Of a DNA stretch of 64,000 bases, positions 15,021-24,137 are shown in pieces. A program made the translations under genes and the position numbers. Positions within the stretch are counted from its first letter, which is position 1; the number at the start of each line of letters is the position of its first letter. A model generated the notes under the pieces. It saw nothing but the letters and a program-made list of their open reading frames with translations. It was not told where the DNA came from and did no database searches. Source of the stretch: Deltaproteobacteria bacterium (GTDB taxonomy: Bacteria > Myxococcota > Myxococcia > Myxococcales > SZAS-1); contig JAFEBB010000015.1 in the NCBI GenBank assembly GCA_018266075.1, forward strand, positions 1 to 64,000, in the 5' to 3' direction.

Positions 15021-16811
15021 ATGCTCGCCTGTCCCTTGATGCTCCTCGCGGCCGTGGCCGCCGTCGAGCCGGCCCCAGCGGCCCCCGACCTCGACGCCGG
15101 GCCTGCGCTCGACGCCGGGGTGGCGCTCGATGCTGGCTTGGAGGCGTCGACCGAAGACGGCGGCCTGAACGTCGATCCCGCCGCGCTCGCCGTGGCGCCC
15201 GACGGCGGCGTGGAGCTGCGCTTCAACGGCAACAAGGTCCTGGCCGAGGAGGTGTACCGGGCGGTGCTCGACCTCTCGCCCACGGCCAAGGCCGACGCGG
15301 AGACGGCGAAGCTGGTCCAGGCCCGGCTGGAGACCTTGCTCCACCGCGCCGGCTACGAGCTGGGCACGGTGCGCACGCGCGTCGTCGACGGCCGGGCCAT
15401 CTCCGTGGACATCGACGAAGGGCAGCTGGAGAAGGTGGTCTTCCGCGGCAAGCTCACGCTCAAGACCCTGCGCTTCAAGCTCGCGCTGCAGCTGCCCGGC
15501 GAGATCTTCAACCGGCCCGAGCTGGAGCGGCAGCTGCGCACGCTGCCCGCAGAGCTGGGCATGGACCCCGTCTGGTACGAGCTCGTGCCCACCAAGGCGA
15601 TCAAGACCGCGCGACCGCAGGTGGAGAGCCTCGGGCCGCTCAACGACATCCAGGGCTACGAGGTGCTGCGGCCGCAGTCGGCGTACGAGCTGCACGTCTT
15701 CTTCACCGAGCACGACTGGGACACGGGGCCCGGGTTGGATCTGCGAACGAGCAACGTCGACGGGCTCGAGCTCATCGGCAACGACCAGGGCGCGGGGTTG
15801 CTTGGCCAGAACGACCGTTGGCGGGTGGCCGCGAGCGCGGGCATGGGCGTGCGCGTGAAGATCGACGGCGGCCAGTACTACCCCACATTCTCGCGCGCGT
15901 ACGCGGAGGCCAAGTACTTCGCGTCGGTGCCGGTGGTGCGGCCGACCCTCGAAGTTCGCGGCGAAGTGGTCTCTCGCCAGCGCGCCGACCTCTTCGTGGA
16001 GAACTACGACCAGTCGCTCGCGGACGCGCTGATCACCGGGCAGTACGAGTTCGCGGGCAAGCAGGACATCGCCTTCGGCTTTGGTCTGCGTCGCATCGAC
16101 CTCTGGGGCATCTCACGCGCGGCGCCAACGGGTGTGAACCCCAACGCGATCCACCTCAACGGCCTCGACTACCCCAAAGATCCCAATGACCCGAACTACG
16201 ACGTGCCGCTCGCGCACACGGGCTACTTCCGCACCTTCGCGGAGCTTCGGTTCAACTACCTCTTCGACGATGGCCGCGAGCGCTTCGATCGCCGGCACGA
16301 GCTGGTGATCGAAGCGCGCGACTTCTTCGGGACGCACAACGAAGACCAGTTCGGCGAGGCGCACCTCGCGTGGCAGCGCGTGATCCCCTTTGGCTGGGAC
16401 GACCTCTGGCTGCGCGCGCACGGGGCCTACATCTGGGGCAAGGACGACAGGATTCCCTTCACCAACGAAGAGCAGCTCGGCGGCACGCACGTGCGCAACG
16501 TCTTCAACAACGAGTACGTGCACAAGGTGGGCAGCGCATCGGCGGAGTACCGCTTCAGCATCACGCGCGACATCTTCAAGGTCAGCATCTTCAACGACGC
16601 GGCGGGCTACGGCGTGGTGGGTCGTAACCAGAACCTCGGCCCCTTCATCCAGGTGCCAGATCAGGTCGCCGCGGCCGACAGCGTGGGCGCGGGCTTCCAC
16701 GCGCTCGTCGAGGGCATGTTCCAGGTCGACATGTATTACGCGTTCGGCTTCAACACGACGGAGCCGCACTTCGACCATGGCTTCAGCCTCTCGCTTCAAA
16801 AGGTCTTCTGA
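15021..16811 (+). CDS. POTRA-domain outer-membrane beta-barrel protein (BamA/TamA/Omp85-like)
   Basis: A 596-residue protein with a signal peptide (MLACPLMLLAAVAAVEPA) and a short Asp/Ala/Gly linker. Residues about 65-150 form a POTRA-like domain: VELRFNGNKVLAEEVYRAVL, then LLHRAGYELGTVRTRVVDG and ISVDIDEGQLEKVVFRGKL. The remaining ~430 residues alternate aromatic/polar beta strands and end in LSLQKVF, the terminal-Phe signal for BAM-dependent insertion. Proteins of this design assemble or translocate other outer-membrane proteins or lipids; this one has fewer POTRA domains than BamA (one or two against five). Its partner is unknown. The next gene lies 29 bases downstream and may be co-expressed. 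Confidence 0.8.
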   Translation: MLACPLMLLAAVAAVEPAPAAPDLDAGPALDAGVALDAGLEASTEDGGLNVDPAALAVAPDGGVELRFNGNKVLAEEVYRAVLDLSPTAKADAETAKLVQARLETLLHRAGYELGTVRTRVVDGRAISVDIDEGQLEKVVFRGKLTLKTLRFKLALQLPGEIFNRPELERQLRTLPAELGMDPVWYELVPTKAIKTARPQVESLGPLNDIQGYEVLRPQSAYELHVFFTEHDWDTGPGLDLRTSNVDGLELIGNDQGAGLLGQNDRWRVAASAGMGVRVKIDGGQYYPTFSRAYAEAKYFASVPVVRPTLEVRGEVVSRQRADLFVENYDQSLADALITGQYEFAGKQDIAFGFGLRRIDLWGISRAAPTGVNPNAIHLNGLDYPKDPNDPNYDVPLAHTGYFRTFAELRFNYLFDDGRERFDRRHELVIEARDFFGTHNEDQFGEAHLAWQRVIPFGWDDLWLRAHGAYIWGKDDRIPFTNEEQLGGTHVRNVFNNEYVHKVGSASAEYRFSITRDIFKVSIFNDAAGYGVVGRNQNLGPFIQVPDQVAAADSVGAGFHALVEGMFQVDMYYAFGFNTTEPHFDHGFSLSLQKVF

Positions 16812-16840
16812 GCCGTCGGCGGTTGCGCTAGCACTACGCC

Positions 16841-18118
16841 ATGGCCACCAAGCCGCCGGACCTGAGCGAGCTGCAGCAGCGCCTGGAGCGCCTCGCCACC
16901 GAGCCCTCCAAGCCGCCGCCGCAGCCGTTGGCCGTGCGCAACCCCACCGACGTGGTCAAACCCGCGCGCATGGGCGTGATGGTGATGGCCGTGGCGCTCG
17001 CGACGGCCGCCGTGGCCACAGGTCAGCTCGCGCTGCTCGGGCCGGCGGTGATGCTGGCGATCCTCGCGGGCGCGCTGGCGATCGGCGGCGTGGCCGACAT
17101 GGTGGTCTCGCTCATCCCGGGCGTGCACGTCGTCCGTGATCCCACGCGGCCGCACGTGGGCATGGGCGCGAACATCGCGCGCGGTGCCATCGTCGAGGCA
17201 GGCGCCTCGGTGGAGATGGGCGCCGACATCGGCCCCGGCGCGATCATCAAGCGCGGCGCGATTGTGCGCATGGGCTGCAGCATCGGCGCGAACGTCGTCG
17301 TCGAGCAAGGCGCGGTGGTGGGCTGGGGCTGCGACGTGAACGACGGCGCGGTCATCGGTCGCAACGCGATCGTCGGCGCGGGCTCGGACATCGGCGCTGG
17401 CGTGCGCGTGCCCGACGGCATGCGACTTCATCCGGGCTCGGATTGGGGCGAGGGCACGAGCGACGCGCCACCGAGCACGCCCGCGGCGCCTGAACCCGCC
17501 AAGGCCGTGGACCCGCGCGCCGCCCGCATCGACGCCGCGTGCGCGCGCATCGAGGCCGAGCTCGCCCAGGCACCCGCGCAGCTCCGCGAGATGCTCGGCG
17601 CCTCCGCGCAGACGGCCACCGCGCTCCGCCAGACCTTCCAGCGGCTGCAGGCGCGCGAGGCGGCGCTGCGTGCGGAGTCGTCGGAGGAGAGCTTGAAGTT
17701 CCTGCAGCAGGAGCGCGCCGAGCTGCAAAAGAAGGCCGAGGCCTCGAGCGACGCGGCGGTCCGCGGCTCGCTGGCGAGCGCGGTGGCTGCCATCGACGAG
17801 CAGCTGCGGCAGCGCGGGCTCTTGCGGCAGAGCGCGGACCGGCTCGACGCCGAGCTGACGCGCCTGAGCTGGACGCTCGACGGCATGGGCGCGCAGCTGG
17901 TTCGTTTGCGGAGCGCAGGTCAGGAGTCGGCGTCGGCGCCGGACGCGGCGGTGCTCGAGTCGATGCAGCAGCTGCAGGGCGAGATCGACGCCATCGCCAG
18001 CGCGCTCGAAGAGGTCGCGCGCGACGATCGGCGTGCGCTCGCGGGTGTCACGCCGGTGGTCGAGGTGACGAGCGAAGGTGCGCAGCCTGCGAAGGATCGC
18101 GAGCGCGACCGGAGCTGA
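16841..18118 (+). CDS. membrane protein with hexapeptide-repeat beta-helix and coiled-coil tail
   Basis: A 425-residue protein. A short N-terminal amphipathic stretch is followed by two hydrophobic helices (about residues 45-95). Residues about 105-200 are left-handed beta-helix hexapeptide repeats (GANIARGAIVEAGASVEMGA, IIKRGAIVRMGCSIGANVVV), normally seen in acyl- and sugar-nucleotide transferases, but I see no catalytic His in a recognisable setting. Residues about 240-410 are Glu/Arg/Leu-rich and predicted coiled coil. The combination suggests a membrane-anchored scaffold such as a bactofilin-like or envelope-organising protein. Function is not established. Its stop abuts the convergent RND adaptor stop. 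Confidence 0.75.
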   Translation: MATKPPDLSELQQRLERLATEPSKPPPQPLAVRNPTDVVKPARMGVMVMAVALATAAVATGQLALLGPAVMLAILAGALAIGGVADMVVSLIPGVHVVRDPTRPHVGMGANIARGAIVEAGASVEMGADIGPGAIIKRGAIVRMGCSIGANVVVEQGAVVGWGCDVNDGAVIGRNAIVGAGSDIGAGVRVPDGMRLHPGSDWGEGTSDAPPSTPAAPEPAKAVDPRAARIDAACARIEAELAQAPAQLREMLGASAQTATALRQTFQRLQAREAALRAESSEESLKFLQQERAELQKKAEASSDAAVRGSLASAVAAIDEQLRQRGLLRQSADRLDAELTRLSWTLDGMGAQLVRLRSAGQESASAPDAAVLESMQQLQGEIDAIASALEEVARDDRRALAGVTPVVEVTSEGAQPAKDRERDRS

Positions 18119-19258
18119 TCAGTTTGCTGCCGCCGTCGGCTGGGCCACGCGCACCGGCATGCCGTCCTGAACCTCAGCGGCCACGCCCAGCGCCACCGTC
18201 TCGCCGCCCAAGAGCCCGCTGGTGATCTGCGCGGTCGTCCCGTCGTCGCGGCCCACGGTCACCGGCACCAGGTGCGCGTGCCCGTCGCGAACCACGGCCA
18301 CCATCAGCTTGCCCGTGCGCGCGATGATCGCCGCCGAGGGTACGAGCGGAAACGGCTCCGACATCAGCGACAGCTTCACGTGCACGAAGTCGCCGGGGAA
18401 GAGCAGGCCGCCGTGGTTGTCGACGTCGACCTCGCAGAGCATGGTGCGCGTGCGCGGATCGAGGTTGCGGCTGATGCGCGCCACCTTGTCGGTGATCTGC
18501 ACGCTCGGGCGTGCGTCCTCGGTGATCACCGCGGTGTCGCCCTCGCGCACGAACGCAGCGTCGTCCTGGCCCAGGTAGATGTAGATGCGCAGCGTGTCCA
18601 TTTGCGCGATGTCGACGACGGGCTGCGCGCTCTGGGTGGCGTTGGCGCCGGCAGACACGAGCGCGCCCGGGTCCACGAAGCGCGAGGTGATGACCCCGGT
18701 GAACGGCGCGCGGATCTCCTGGTAGCCGCGCGACGCCGCCACCGAGCGCAGGTTGGCCTCGGCGACCTTGGTCGCGGCCTCGGCGTTCTCCGCGTCCTGC
18801 TCGCTCGCGACGCCCTTCTTGGCCAGATCGCGGAAGCGGTTCGACTGGGCGCGCTTGTTGTTCAGGTCCGCCTCGGCCGCGTTGTAGGCCTGCTCGATCT
18901 CCGGCGACTCGAGCGTGGCCAGGAGCTGGTTGGCCTTCACGTTGTCGCCTTTGTCGACGTGGATGTCTTTCAAATACCCAGACACCTTCGCGTACAGCGT
19001 CGCTTGCTGGAACGCGCGCACGTCGCCGGCGAGGACCACGGTGTGCGCCGGCCGCGAGACCTGCACCTGCGCGGTGCGAACCAGCGGACCGGCCGCGACG
19101 GTCGCCTTGCGCGCGTCGGCCTCGCGCGCCTCGGCAGCGCTGCGACGACTGGAGAGCAGCACCACGCCGAGGACCGCGGCGACGGAGACGATGAGGCCCA
19201 TGACGTAGAGCAGCGCGCTCCGCGGCGGCTTGTCGGGCTGAGGGGAGGGCGTGCTCAC
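18119..19258 (-). CDS. RND efflux periplasmic adaptor (membrane fusion protein)
   Basis: A 379-residue HlyD/AcrA-family adaptor. It starts at the GTG at 19258, which overlaps the TGA of the upstream permease (GTGA), so translation is coupled. An N-terminal membrane helix (ALLYVMGLIVSVAAVLGVVL) is followed by the lipoyl half-motifs (VVLAGDVRAFQQATLYAKVS and GYQEIRAPFTGVITSRFVDP), an alpha-hairpin (LNNKRAQSNRFRDLAKKGV) and a beta-barrel domain (LRIYIYLGQDDAAFVREG). It links the inner-membrane RND pump to an outer-membrane channel. No TolC-like gene is present in the window, so the channel must be encoded elsewhere. Confidence 0.92.
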   Translation of the reverse strand: MSTPSPQPDKPPRSALLYVMGLIVSVAAVLGVVLLSSRRSAAEAREADARKATVAAGPLVRTAQVQVSRPAHTVVLAGDVRAFQQATLYAKVSGYLKDIHVDKGDNVKANQLLATLESPEIEQAYNAAEADLNNKRAQSNRFRDLAKKGVASEQDAENAEAATKVAEANLRSVAASRGYQEIRAPFTGVITSRFVDPGALVSAGANATQSAQPVVDIAQMDTLRIYIYLGQDDAAFVREGDTAVITEDARPSVQITDKVARISRNLDPRTRTMLCEVDVDNHGGLLFPGDFVHVKLSLMSEPFPLVPSAAIIARTGKLMVAVVRDGHAHLVPVTVGRDDGTTAQITSGLLGGETVALGVAAEVQDGMPVRVAQPTAAAN

Positions 19259-22200
19259 GTGGGCTCCAGGGCGTTCGACGCCGCGCCGTGCGACTCGCGC
19301 GCGAACTGCGCGTCGAGCTCGTGCGCACGCGGAGGCCTGGTGCGCAGCAGCGAGTACACCAGCGGGACGATGAAGAGGGTGACGAAGGTGGCGACCATCA
19401 AGCCGCCGATCACCGCGCGGCCGAGCGGCGCGTTCTGCTCGCCGCCCTCGCCGCCGCCGAGGGCCATGGGCAGCATGCCCAGCAGCATCGCCAGCGCGGT
19501 CATGAGCACCGGGCGCAGTCGGGTCATGCCCGCGGTCAGCGCGGCGGCGAGCGCGTCGGTCTTGCCGTCGAGGCGCGCCTCGTTGGCGTAACTCACGAGC
19601 AGAATCGAGTTCGACACGGCGATGCCCACCGCCATGATCGAGCCCATGAACGACTCGACGTTCAGCGTGGTGTGCGTCAGCGCCAGCATCCACAAGATGC
19701 CCACCAGCGCGCCGGGCACGGCCACGATGATGATGAACGGGTCGACCCACGACTGAAACAGCACCACCATCAGCAAGTACACCAGCGCGATGGCGAGCAG
19801 CAGGCCCGCGCCCAGGCTCTTGAACGAGCTGGTCATGCTCTCGCTCTGGCCGCGGATGGTGAGGTGCGTGGTCTTGGGCACGTTGGGCAGGCTGTCGATG
19901 GCGCGCTGGATGTCGGTGGTGACGGCGCCGAGGTCGCGGCCCTCGACCGACGCCTGCACGTCGATCACCCGCTGCACCGTGTAGTGGTTGATGAGCGCCA
20001 TCTCCGACGTGGGCCGCAGCCGCGCCACGCTGCCCAGGTACTGGCTGGTGGCGGCGGTGCTCGCGGTGAGCGGCGCGGCGCCCGGCGTCTGCAAGAGCGG
20101 CTGCGTGCCCGAGGCGAGCGGGGTGGCCATCAGGTCATCGGTCGACGCGAGCTTGGGCTGCGGCGTCTGCACCGCCACCACGTAGTTCACGCTGTTCTTG
20201 GGGTTGAGCCAGAACGAGGGCTGCACCAGCGAGCTCGACGACAGCGAGGTGAGCAGGTTGTTGGCCACGTCCTTCTGAGCGATGCCCACTTGCGCGGCGC
20301 GCGCGCGGTCCACGTCGATCTGGAACGCGGGGTAGTCGAGCACCTGGGCGATGCGCACGTCGGTGGTGCCGGGGATCTCGCGGAGCTTGTCGCGCAGCAC
20401 GCGCCCGAGCTCGAACGAGCCCTGCAAATCCGAGCCTTCAATCTGCACGTCGATGGGCGCCGAGAGGCCGAAGTTGAGCACCTGGCTCACGATGTCCGGC
20501 GACTGGAAGTAAATCGTGGACCCGGGGAACGCACGCGGGATCTCCTCGCGGATGCGCTGCATGTACTCCCGCGTCGGCTTGTGCTCGGGCTTGAGCGCCA
20601 CCAGGATCTCCGCGTCCTGCGGGCCGATGTTGTCGGTGGGCACGAACGCCAGGTTGTAGAAGACCGGCGTGCCGATGTTGTCGTTGATGGTCTCGAGCTC
20701 GTCCGCGGGGATGATGGCGCGAATCTTGTCCTCGAGCTGCTGCACCAGTTCCTCCGTCTCCTGGATCCGCGTGCCGATCGGCGCGCGGAAGTGGAGCTTC
20801 ATCTGGCCGGCGTCGACGGCAGGGAAGAAGTCGAGGCCCACCACCCGTGGCAGGAACGCGGTGGCGATGAGCACCACGAGCGCGCAGAGCATCACGAAGC
20901 CGCGGTGGTGCAGCACGGCGGCGAGCGCCCGGCCGTAGGCGCCGCGGAACCTCTCGAACGCGTCGTCGCGCCACTTGTTGAAGCCGCGCGGCTCGCCGTG
21001 GTGCTCGTGCTCCATGAGCATGCGCGCGAGCGTGGGCACCAGCGTCCGCGAGAGCAGGTACGAGGCCATCATGGAGATGACCACGCTCAGCGCGAGCGGC
21101 GTGAAGAGGAAGCGCGCGGGCCCCACCAGCAGCACCACGGGGAAGAACACGATGCAGATGGAGAGCGTGGCCGCGAGCGCGGGCACGGCGATCTGGTGCG
21201 CGCCGTCGAGGATGGCCACGGTGAGCGGCTTTCCCATCAAGCGGTTGCGGTGGATGTTCTCCACTTCGACGGTCGCGTCATCCACCAGCATGCCAATGGC
21301 GAGCGCCAGGCCACCCAGGGTCATGATGTTGAAGGTCTGCCCGCCGAGGAACAGGCCGAGCACGCCCACCAGGATCGCCAGGGGGATCGACGTCGACACC
21401 AGGATCACGCTGCGCCAGCTTCCCAGGAAGACCAGCACCATCAGCGAGACGAGGATCGACGCGATCACCGCCTCGCGCAGCACGTTCTTCACCGCCGCGC
21501 GCACGAAGACCGACTGATCGAAGTCGAGCTTGAGCACCATGCCCTGCGGCGCGCTCGCCTGGATTTGAGGGATGAGATCGCGCGTGGCATCGACCACGGC
21601 CAGCGTCGACGCGTCGGCGTGCTTGAGGATGGCGAGGTACGTGGCGCGCTTTCCATTCACGCGCACGATGTTGGTCTGGATGGCGAAGCCGTCGTGCACG
21701 AACGCCACGTCGCCGAGGTACACCGGCGCGCCGTTCACCACCTTCACGGGCATGTTGTTGAACTCTTCGACGGTGTCCGGGCTGGAGTTGAGCTTCACCG
21801 CGTATTCGGTCTCGCCGATGTCGGCCACACCTGCAGGCACGAGCACGTTCGACTGCAGCACCGCGTTCACCACGTCTTGCGGCGCGAGGCCCTTGGCCGC
21901 CACGCGCGCCGGATCGATGTCCACCATCACCTGGCGCGCCTTGCCGCCGTACGGCGCGGGGATGCTCATGCCCGGGATGGTGAACAGCCGCACGCGGATG
22001 AAGTTGAGCCCGTAGTCGAAGAGCTGCTGCTCCGAGAGGTTGTCGCTGGAGACGGTGAGCTGTGCCACGGGGACGTTGGACGCGTTGAAGCGCACCACGT
22101 TGGGCGGGGTGATGCCCGGCGGCATGATGCGGCTCGCGGTGGCCGACACGCTCGCGATCTGCGCGATGGCCGCGCCGATGTCGGCGCCGGGTTCGAAGTA

Positions 22201-22482
22201 GACCTTCAGCACGCCCACGCCGGAGATCGACTGGCTCTCGATGCGCGAGATGCCGTCGACGGTCGTCGAATAGGCGCGCTCGCTGATGAGCACCACCCGG
22301 CGCTCCATGTCCTCGGCGGAGAGGCCCGGGTAGTTCCACACCACGATGACCACGGGGATGTCGATGGCGGGGAAGATGTCCACGCGCATGCGACGCGCGG
22401 TGAGCGCGCCCATGATCAAGATGAGCAGCGACATCACCGCGATGGTGTAGGGGCGGCGAAGCGCGAGTCGGACGATCCACAC
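19255..22482 (-). CDS. RND efflux transporter permease
   Basis: A 1075-residue proton-driven RND pump of the AcrB/HAE superfamily. Start GTG at 22482 with GGAG upstream. The chain shows the usual duplicated layout: TM1 (MSLLILIMGALTARRMRVDI), a large periplasmic loop, the TM2-TM6 bundle with GMLVDDATVEVEN, which holds the two TM4 aspartates of the proton relay, and then the second half. In TM10, where AcrB has Lys940, this protein reads GIAVSNSILLVSYAN, so the Lys appears replaced by Ser. That is seen in families outside the classic HAE1 group and would affect the relay. Substrate is unknown. The adaptor gene follows with a 4-base overlap. Confidence 0.93.
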   Translation of the reverse strand: MWIVRLALRRPYTIAVMSLLILIMGALTARRMRVDIFPAIDIPVVIVVWNYPGLSAEDMERRVVLISERAYSTTVDGISRIESQSISGVGVLKVYFEPGADIGAAIAQIASVSATASRIMPPGITPPNVVRFNASNVPVAQLTVSSDNLSEQQLFDYGLNFIRVRLFTIPGMSIPAPYGGKARQVMVDIDPARVAAKGLAPQDVVNAVLQSNVLVPAGVADIGETEYAVKLNSSPDTVEEFNNMPVKVVNGAPVYLGDVAFVHDGFAIQTNIVRVNGKRATYLAILKHADASTLAVVDATRDLIPQIQASAPQGMVLKLDFDQSVFVRAAVKNVLREAVIASILVSLMVLVFLGSWRSVILVSTSIPLAILVGVLGLFLGGQTFNIMTLGGLALAIGMLVDDATVEVENIHRNRLMGKPLTVAILDGAHQIAVPALAATLSICIVFFPVVLLVGPARFLFTPLALSVVISMMASYLLSRTLVPTLARMLMEHEHHGEPRGFNKWRDDAFERFRGAYGRALAAVLHHRGFVMLCALVVLIATAFLPRVVGLDFFPAVDAGQMKLHFRAPIGTRIQETEELVQQLEDKIRAIIPADELETINDNIGTPVFYNLAFVPTDNIGPQDAEILVALKPEHKPTREYMQRIREEIPRAFPGSTIYFQSPDIVSQVLNFGLSAPIDVQIEGSDLQGSFELGRVLRDKLREIPGTTDVRIAQVLDYPAFQIDVDRARAAQVGIAQKDVANNLLTSLSSSSLVQPSFWLNPKNSVNYVVAVQTPQPKLASTDDLMATPLASGTQPLLQTPGAAPLTASTAATSQYLGSVARLRPTSEMALINHYTVQRVIDVQASVEGRDLGAVTTDIQRAIDSLPNVPKTTHLTIRGQSESMTSSFKSLGAGLLLAIALVYLLMVVLFQSWVDPFIIIVAVPGALVGILWMLALTHTTLNVESFMGSIMAVGIAVSNSILLVSYANEARLDGKTDALAAALTAGMTRLRPVLMTALAMLLGMLPMALGGGEGGEQNAPLGRAVIGGLMVATFVTLFIVPLVYSLLRTRPPRAHELDAQFARESHGAASNALEPT

Positions 22483-22865
22483 GGAACGGCGTCTCCAGCA
22501 TTTCCCCGAGCGCGGAATCTAATGGCGCGTCGGATTCTTCGCAGCGGAGTGTTGAGCGGGCTCCGCTGATTTCGTTCGGCGTCCCGCAGAACGAAGAGGT
22601 GCTACCCTCGATTCGCCCTCGCGTTAAGGAGCGACCGTGGAAGCTCCGCTGTTCTGGCTCGCGGCAGGGCTGGCCCTCAGAGCATGCGGCGGCTCGAGCG
22701 GAAGCTCGTCGTCGAGCAACGACGGCTCGGACCGCACCGCCAGCCCCGATGCTTCGTTTTCGCGGGCGCGCTGAATTTGGACACCCTCAGCTCGTGCGCC
22801 TCGCCTGTGCCTGGCGGGGCCGCAAAGTGTCGCGGCCTGCGTCGAGCCGTTAGGATCGCCGCACG
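22483..22865. other. intergenic region between RND operon and LigD polymerase
   Basis: 382 bases. It contains a perfect 7-bp inverted repeat, TTCGTTC at 22571-22577 and GAACGAA at 22589-22595, which could be an operator or hairpin just ahead of the small lipoprotein-like ORF at 22637. The A+T content is locally raised around 22510-22620. Apart from the 45-codon ORF listed separately, nothing else convincing was seen. Confidence 0.5.
22637..22774 (+). CDS. possible 45-aa lipoprotein or truncated lipoprotein remnant
   Basis: A GTG start at 22637 follows AAGGAG with ideal 5-nt spacing and opens a 45-residue frame. It begins VEAPLFWLAAGLALRACGG, a lipoprotein-type signal peptide with the lipobox LRAC, and continues as a Ser-rich spacer (GSSSSSNDGSDRT) before a TGA at 22772. 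Most lipoproteins in this window start the same way but are much longer, so this may be the 5' remnant of a frameshifted gene. The adjacent frame continues with a Cys-containing segment (NLDTLSSCASPVPGGAAKC). It could be real, decayed or chance. Confidence 0.4.
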   Translation: MEAPLFWLAAGLALRACGGSSGSSSSSNDGSDRTASPDASFSRAR

Positions 22866-24134
22866 ATGGCCAAGCGCAAGGTCGAGCTCATCTCGGTTGC
22901 GGGGCGCGAGGTCGAGCTCTCCAACCCCGACAAGGTCTACTTCCCGGTCGCGGGCTACACCAAGCGCGACCTGATGAACTATTACCTTTCGGTTTCAGAG
23001 CCGGCGCTGCGCGGCATCACCCAGCGCCCCATCGTGCTCAAGCGCTACGTCGACGGAGCGGATCAGCCGGCCTTCTACCAAAAGCGCGCGCCCGAGAAGC
23101 GCCCCGACTGGATCGAGACCACCGAGATCTCCTTTCCGTCCGGTCGCACCGCCGAAGAGGTCGTGATTCGGAACGCCGCGCAGCTCGCGTGGATCGTGAA
23201 CCTCGGCTGCATCGACCTGCACCCGCACCCGGTGCGCGCCTACGACCTCGATCACCCCGACGAGCTCCGCGTGGACCTCGACCCCATGCCCGGCGTGCCC
23301 TGGAGCGACGTCTGCAAGGTCGCGCTCAAGGTGCGCGAGGTGCTGGGCGATCACGGGCTCATCGGCTGGCCGAAGACGTCGGGCTCGCGCGGCTTTCACA
23401 TCTGGGTGCGCATCGAGCGGCGCTGGCCGTTTCAACAGGTGCGTCGCGCGGCGCTGGCGCTCGCGCGCGAGACCGAGCGCCGCCTGCCGGAGCTCACGAC
23501 CTCCAAGTGGTGGAAGGAGGAGCGGCACGGCGTGTTCATCGACTACAACCAGAACGCCAAGGACCGCACCACCGCCGCCGCGTGGAGTGTGCGGCCCATG
23601 CCCGATGCGCGCGTCTCCATGCCGCTCACCTGGGACGAAGTGCCCACGTGCGATCCCGAGAAGTGGAACATCGAGACCGCGCCGAAGCGCTTCGCCGAGA
23701 TGGGCGATCCGCACGCGGACATCGACAAGGTCGACGGCTCGCTCGACACGCTGCTCGAGCTCAGCGCCAAGCAGGAAGCCGAAGGGCAGGGCGACGCGCC
23801 GTGGCCGCCGCACTTTGCCAAGGGCGATGACGAAGCGCCGCGCGTGGCGCCGAGCCGCGCGAAGGGTCAGCGCAAGCCCAAGGTTCCGGTCATCACGATT
23901 TCGAAAGCGAAGTTGAAGGAAGACGCGTTCGCGGGACTCGAGCGCTGGAAAGAGAAGCATCCGGGCGTCGTCGAGAAGTTGCAGCCCGCGGACATACTCG
24001 TGGACACCATGCGGGGTCGCTCCTCGGCGTGGACGCGCATTCGCGTCAACCTGCAGCACGTGCCGGAAGAAGAGCGGCCCGCCGAGGTCGATCCGGATCC
24101 GGACTACGATCCGAAGGTGGAGTGGGGCGGCTGA
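22866..24134 (+). CDS. LigD-type DNA polymerase/primase domain protein (NHEJ)
   Basis: A 422-residue stand-alone version of the LigD polymerase domain, an archaeo-eukaryotic primase-fold enzyme that fills in nucleotides, preferentially ribonucleotides, at double-strand breaks. Signatures present: LSNPDKVYFPVAGYTKRDLM at the N-terminus, the catalytic Asp pair in LRVDLDPMPG, SGSRGFHIWVRI, and the 5'-phosphate/NTP region FIDYNQNAKDRTTAAAWSVR. After about residue 300 there is a family-specific tail rather than a ligase domain. The separate ATP-dependent ligase lies convergently 3 bases downstream, so the two activities that Pseudomonas-type LigD fuses are split here. No Ku gene is in the window. 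Confidence 0.93.
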   Translation: MAKRKVELISVAGREVELSNPDKVYFPVAGYTKRDLMNYYLSVSEPALRGITQRPIVLKRYVDGADQPAFYQKRAPEKRPDWIETTEISFPSGRTAEEVVIRNAAQLAWIVNLGCIDLHPHPVRAYDLDHPDELRVDLDPMPGVPWSDVCKVALKVREVLGDHGLIGWPKTSGSRGFHIWVRIERRWPFQQVRRAALALARETERRLPELTTSKWWKEERHGVFIDYNQNAKDRTTAAAWSVRPMPDARVSMPLTWDEVPTCDPEKWNIETAPKRFAEMGDPHADIDKVDGSLDTLLELSAKQEAEGQGDAPWPPHFAKGDDEAPRVAPSRAKGQRKPKVPVITISKAKLKEDAFAGLERWKEKHPGVVEKLQPADILVDTMRGRSSAWTRIRVNLQHVPEEERPAEVDPDPDYDPKVEWGG

Positions 24135-24137
24135 GCG

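Noticed and set aside
19288-22569. A 1093-residue plus-strand ORF antisense to the RND permease
   Set aside because: His/Arg-rich complement of a strongly biased coding sequence; no ribosome-binding site.
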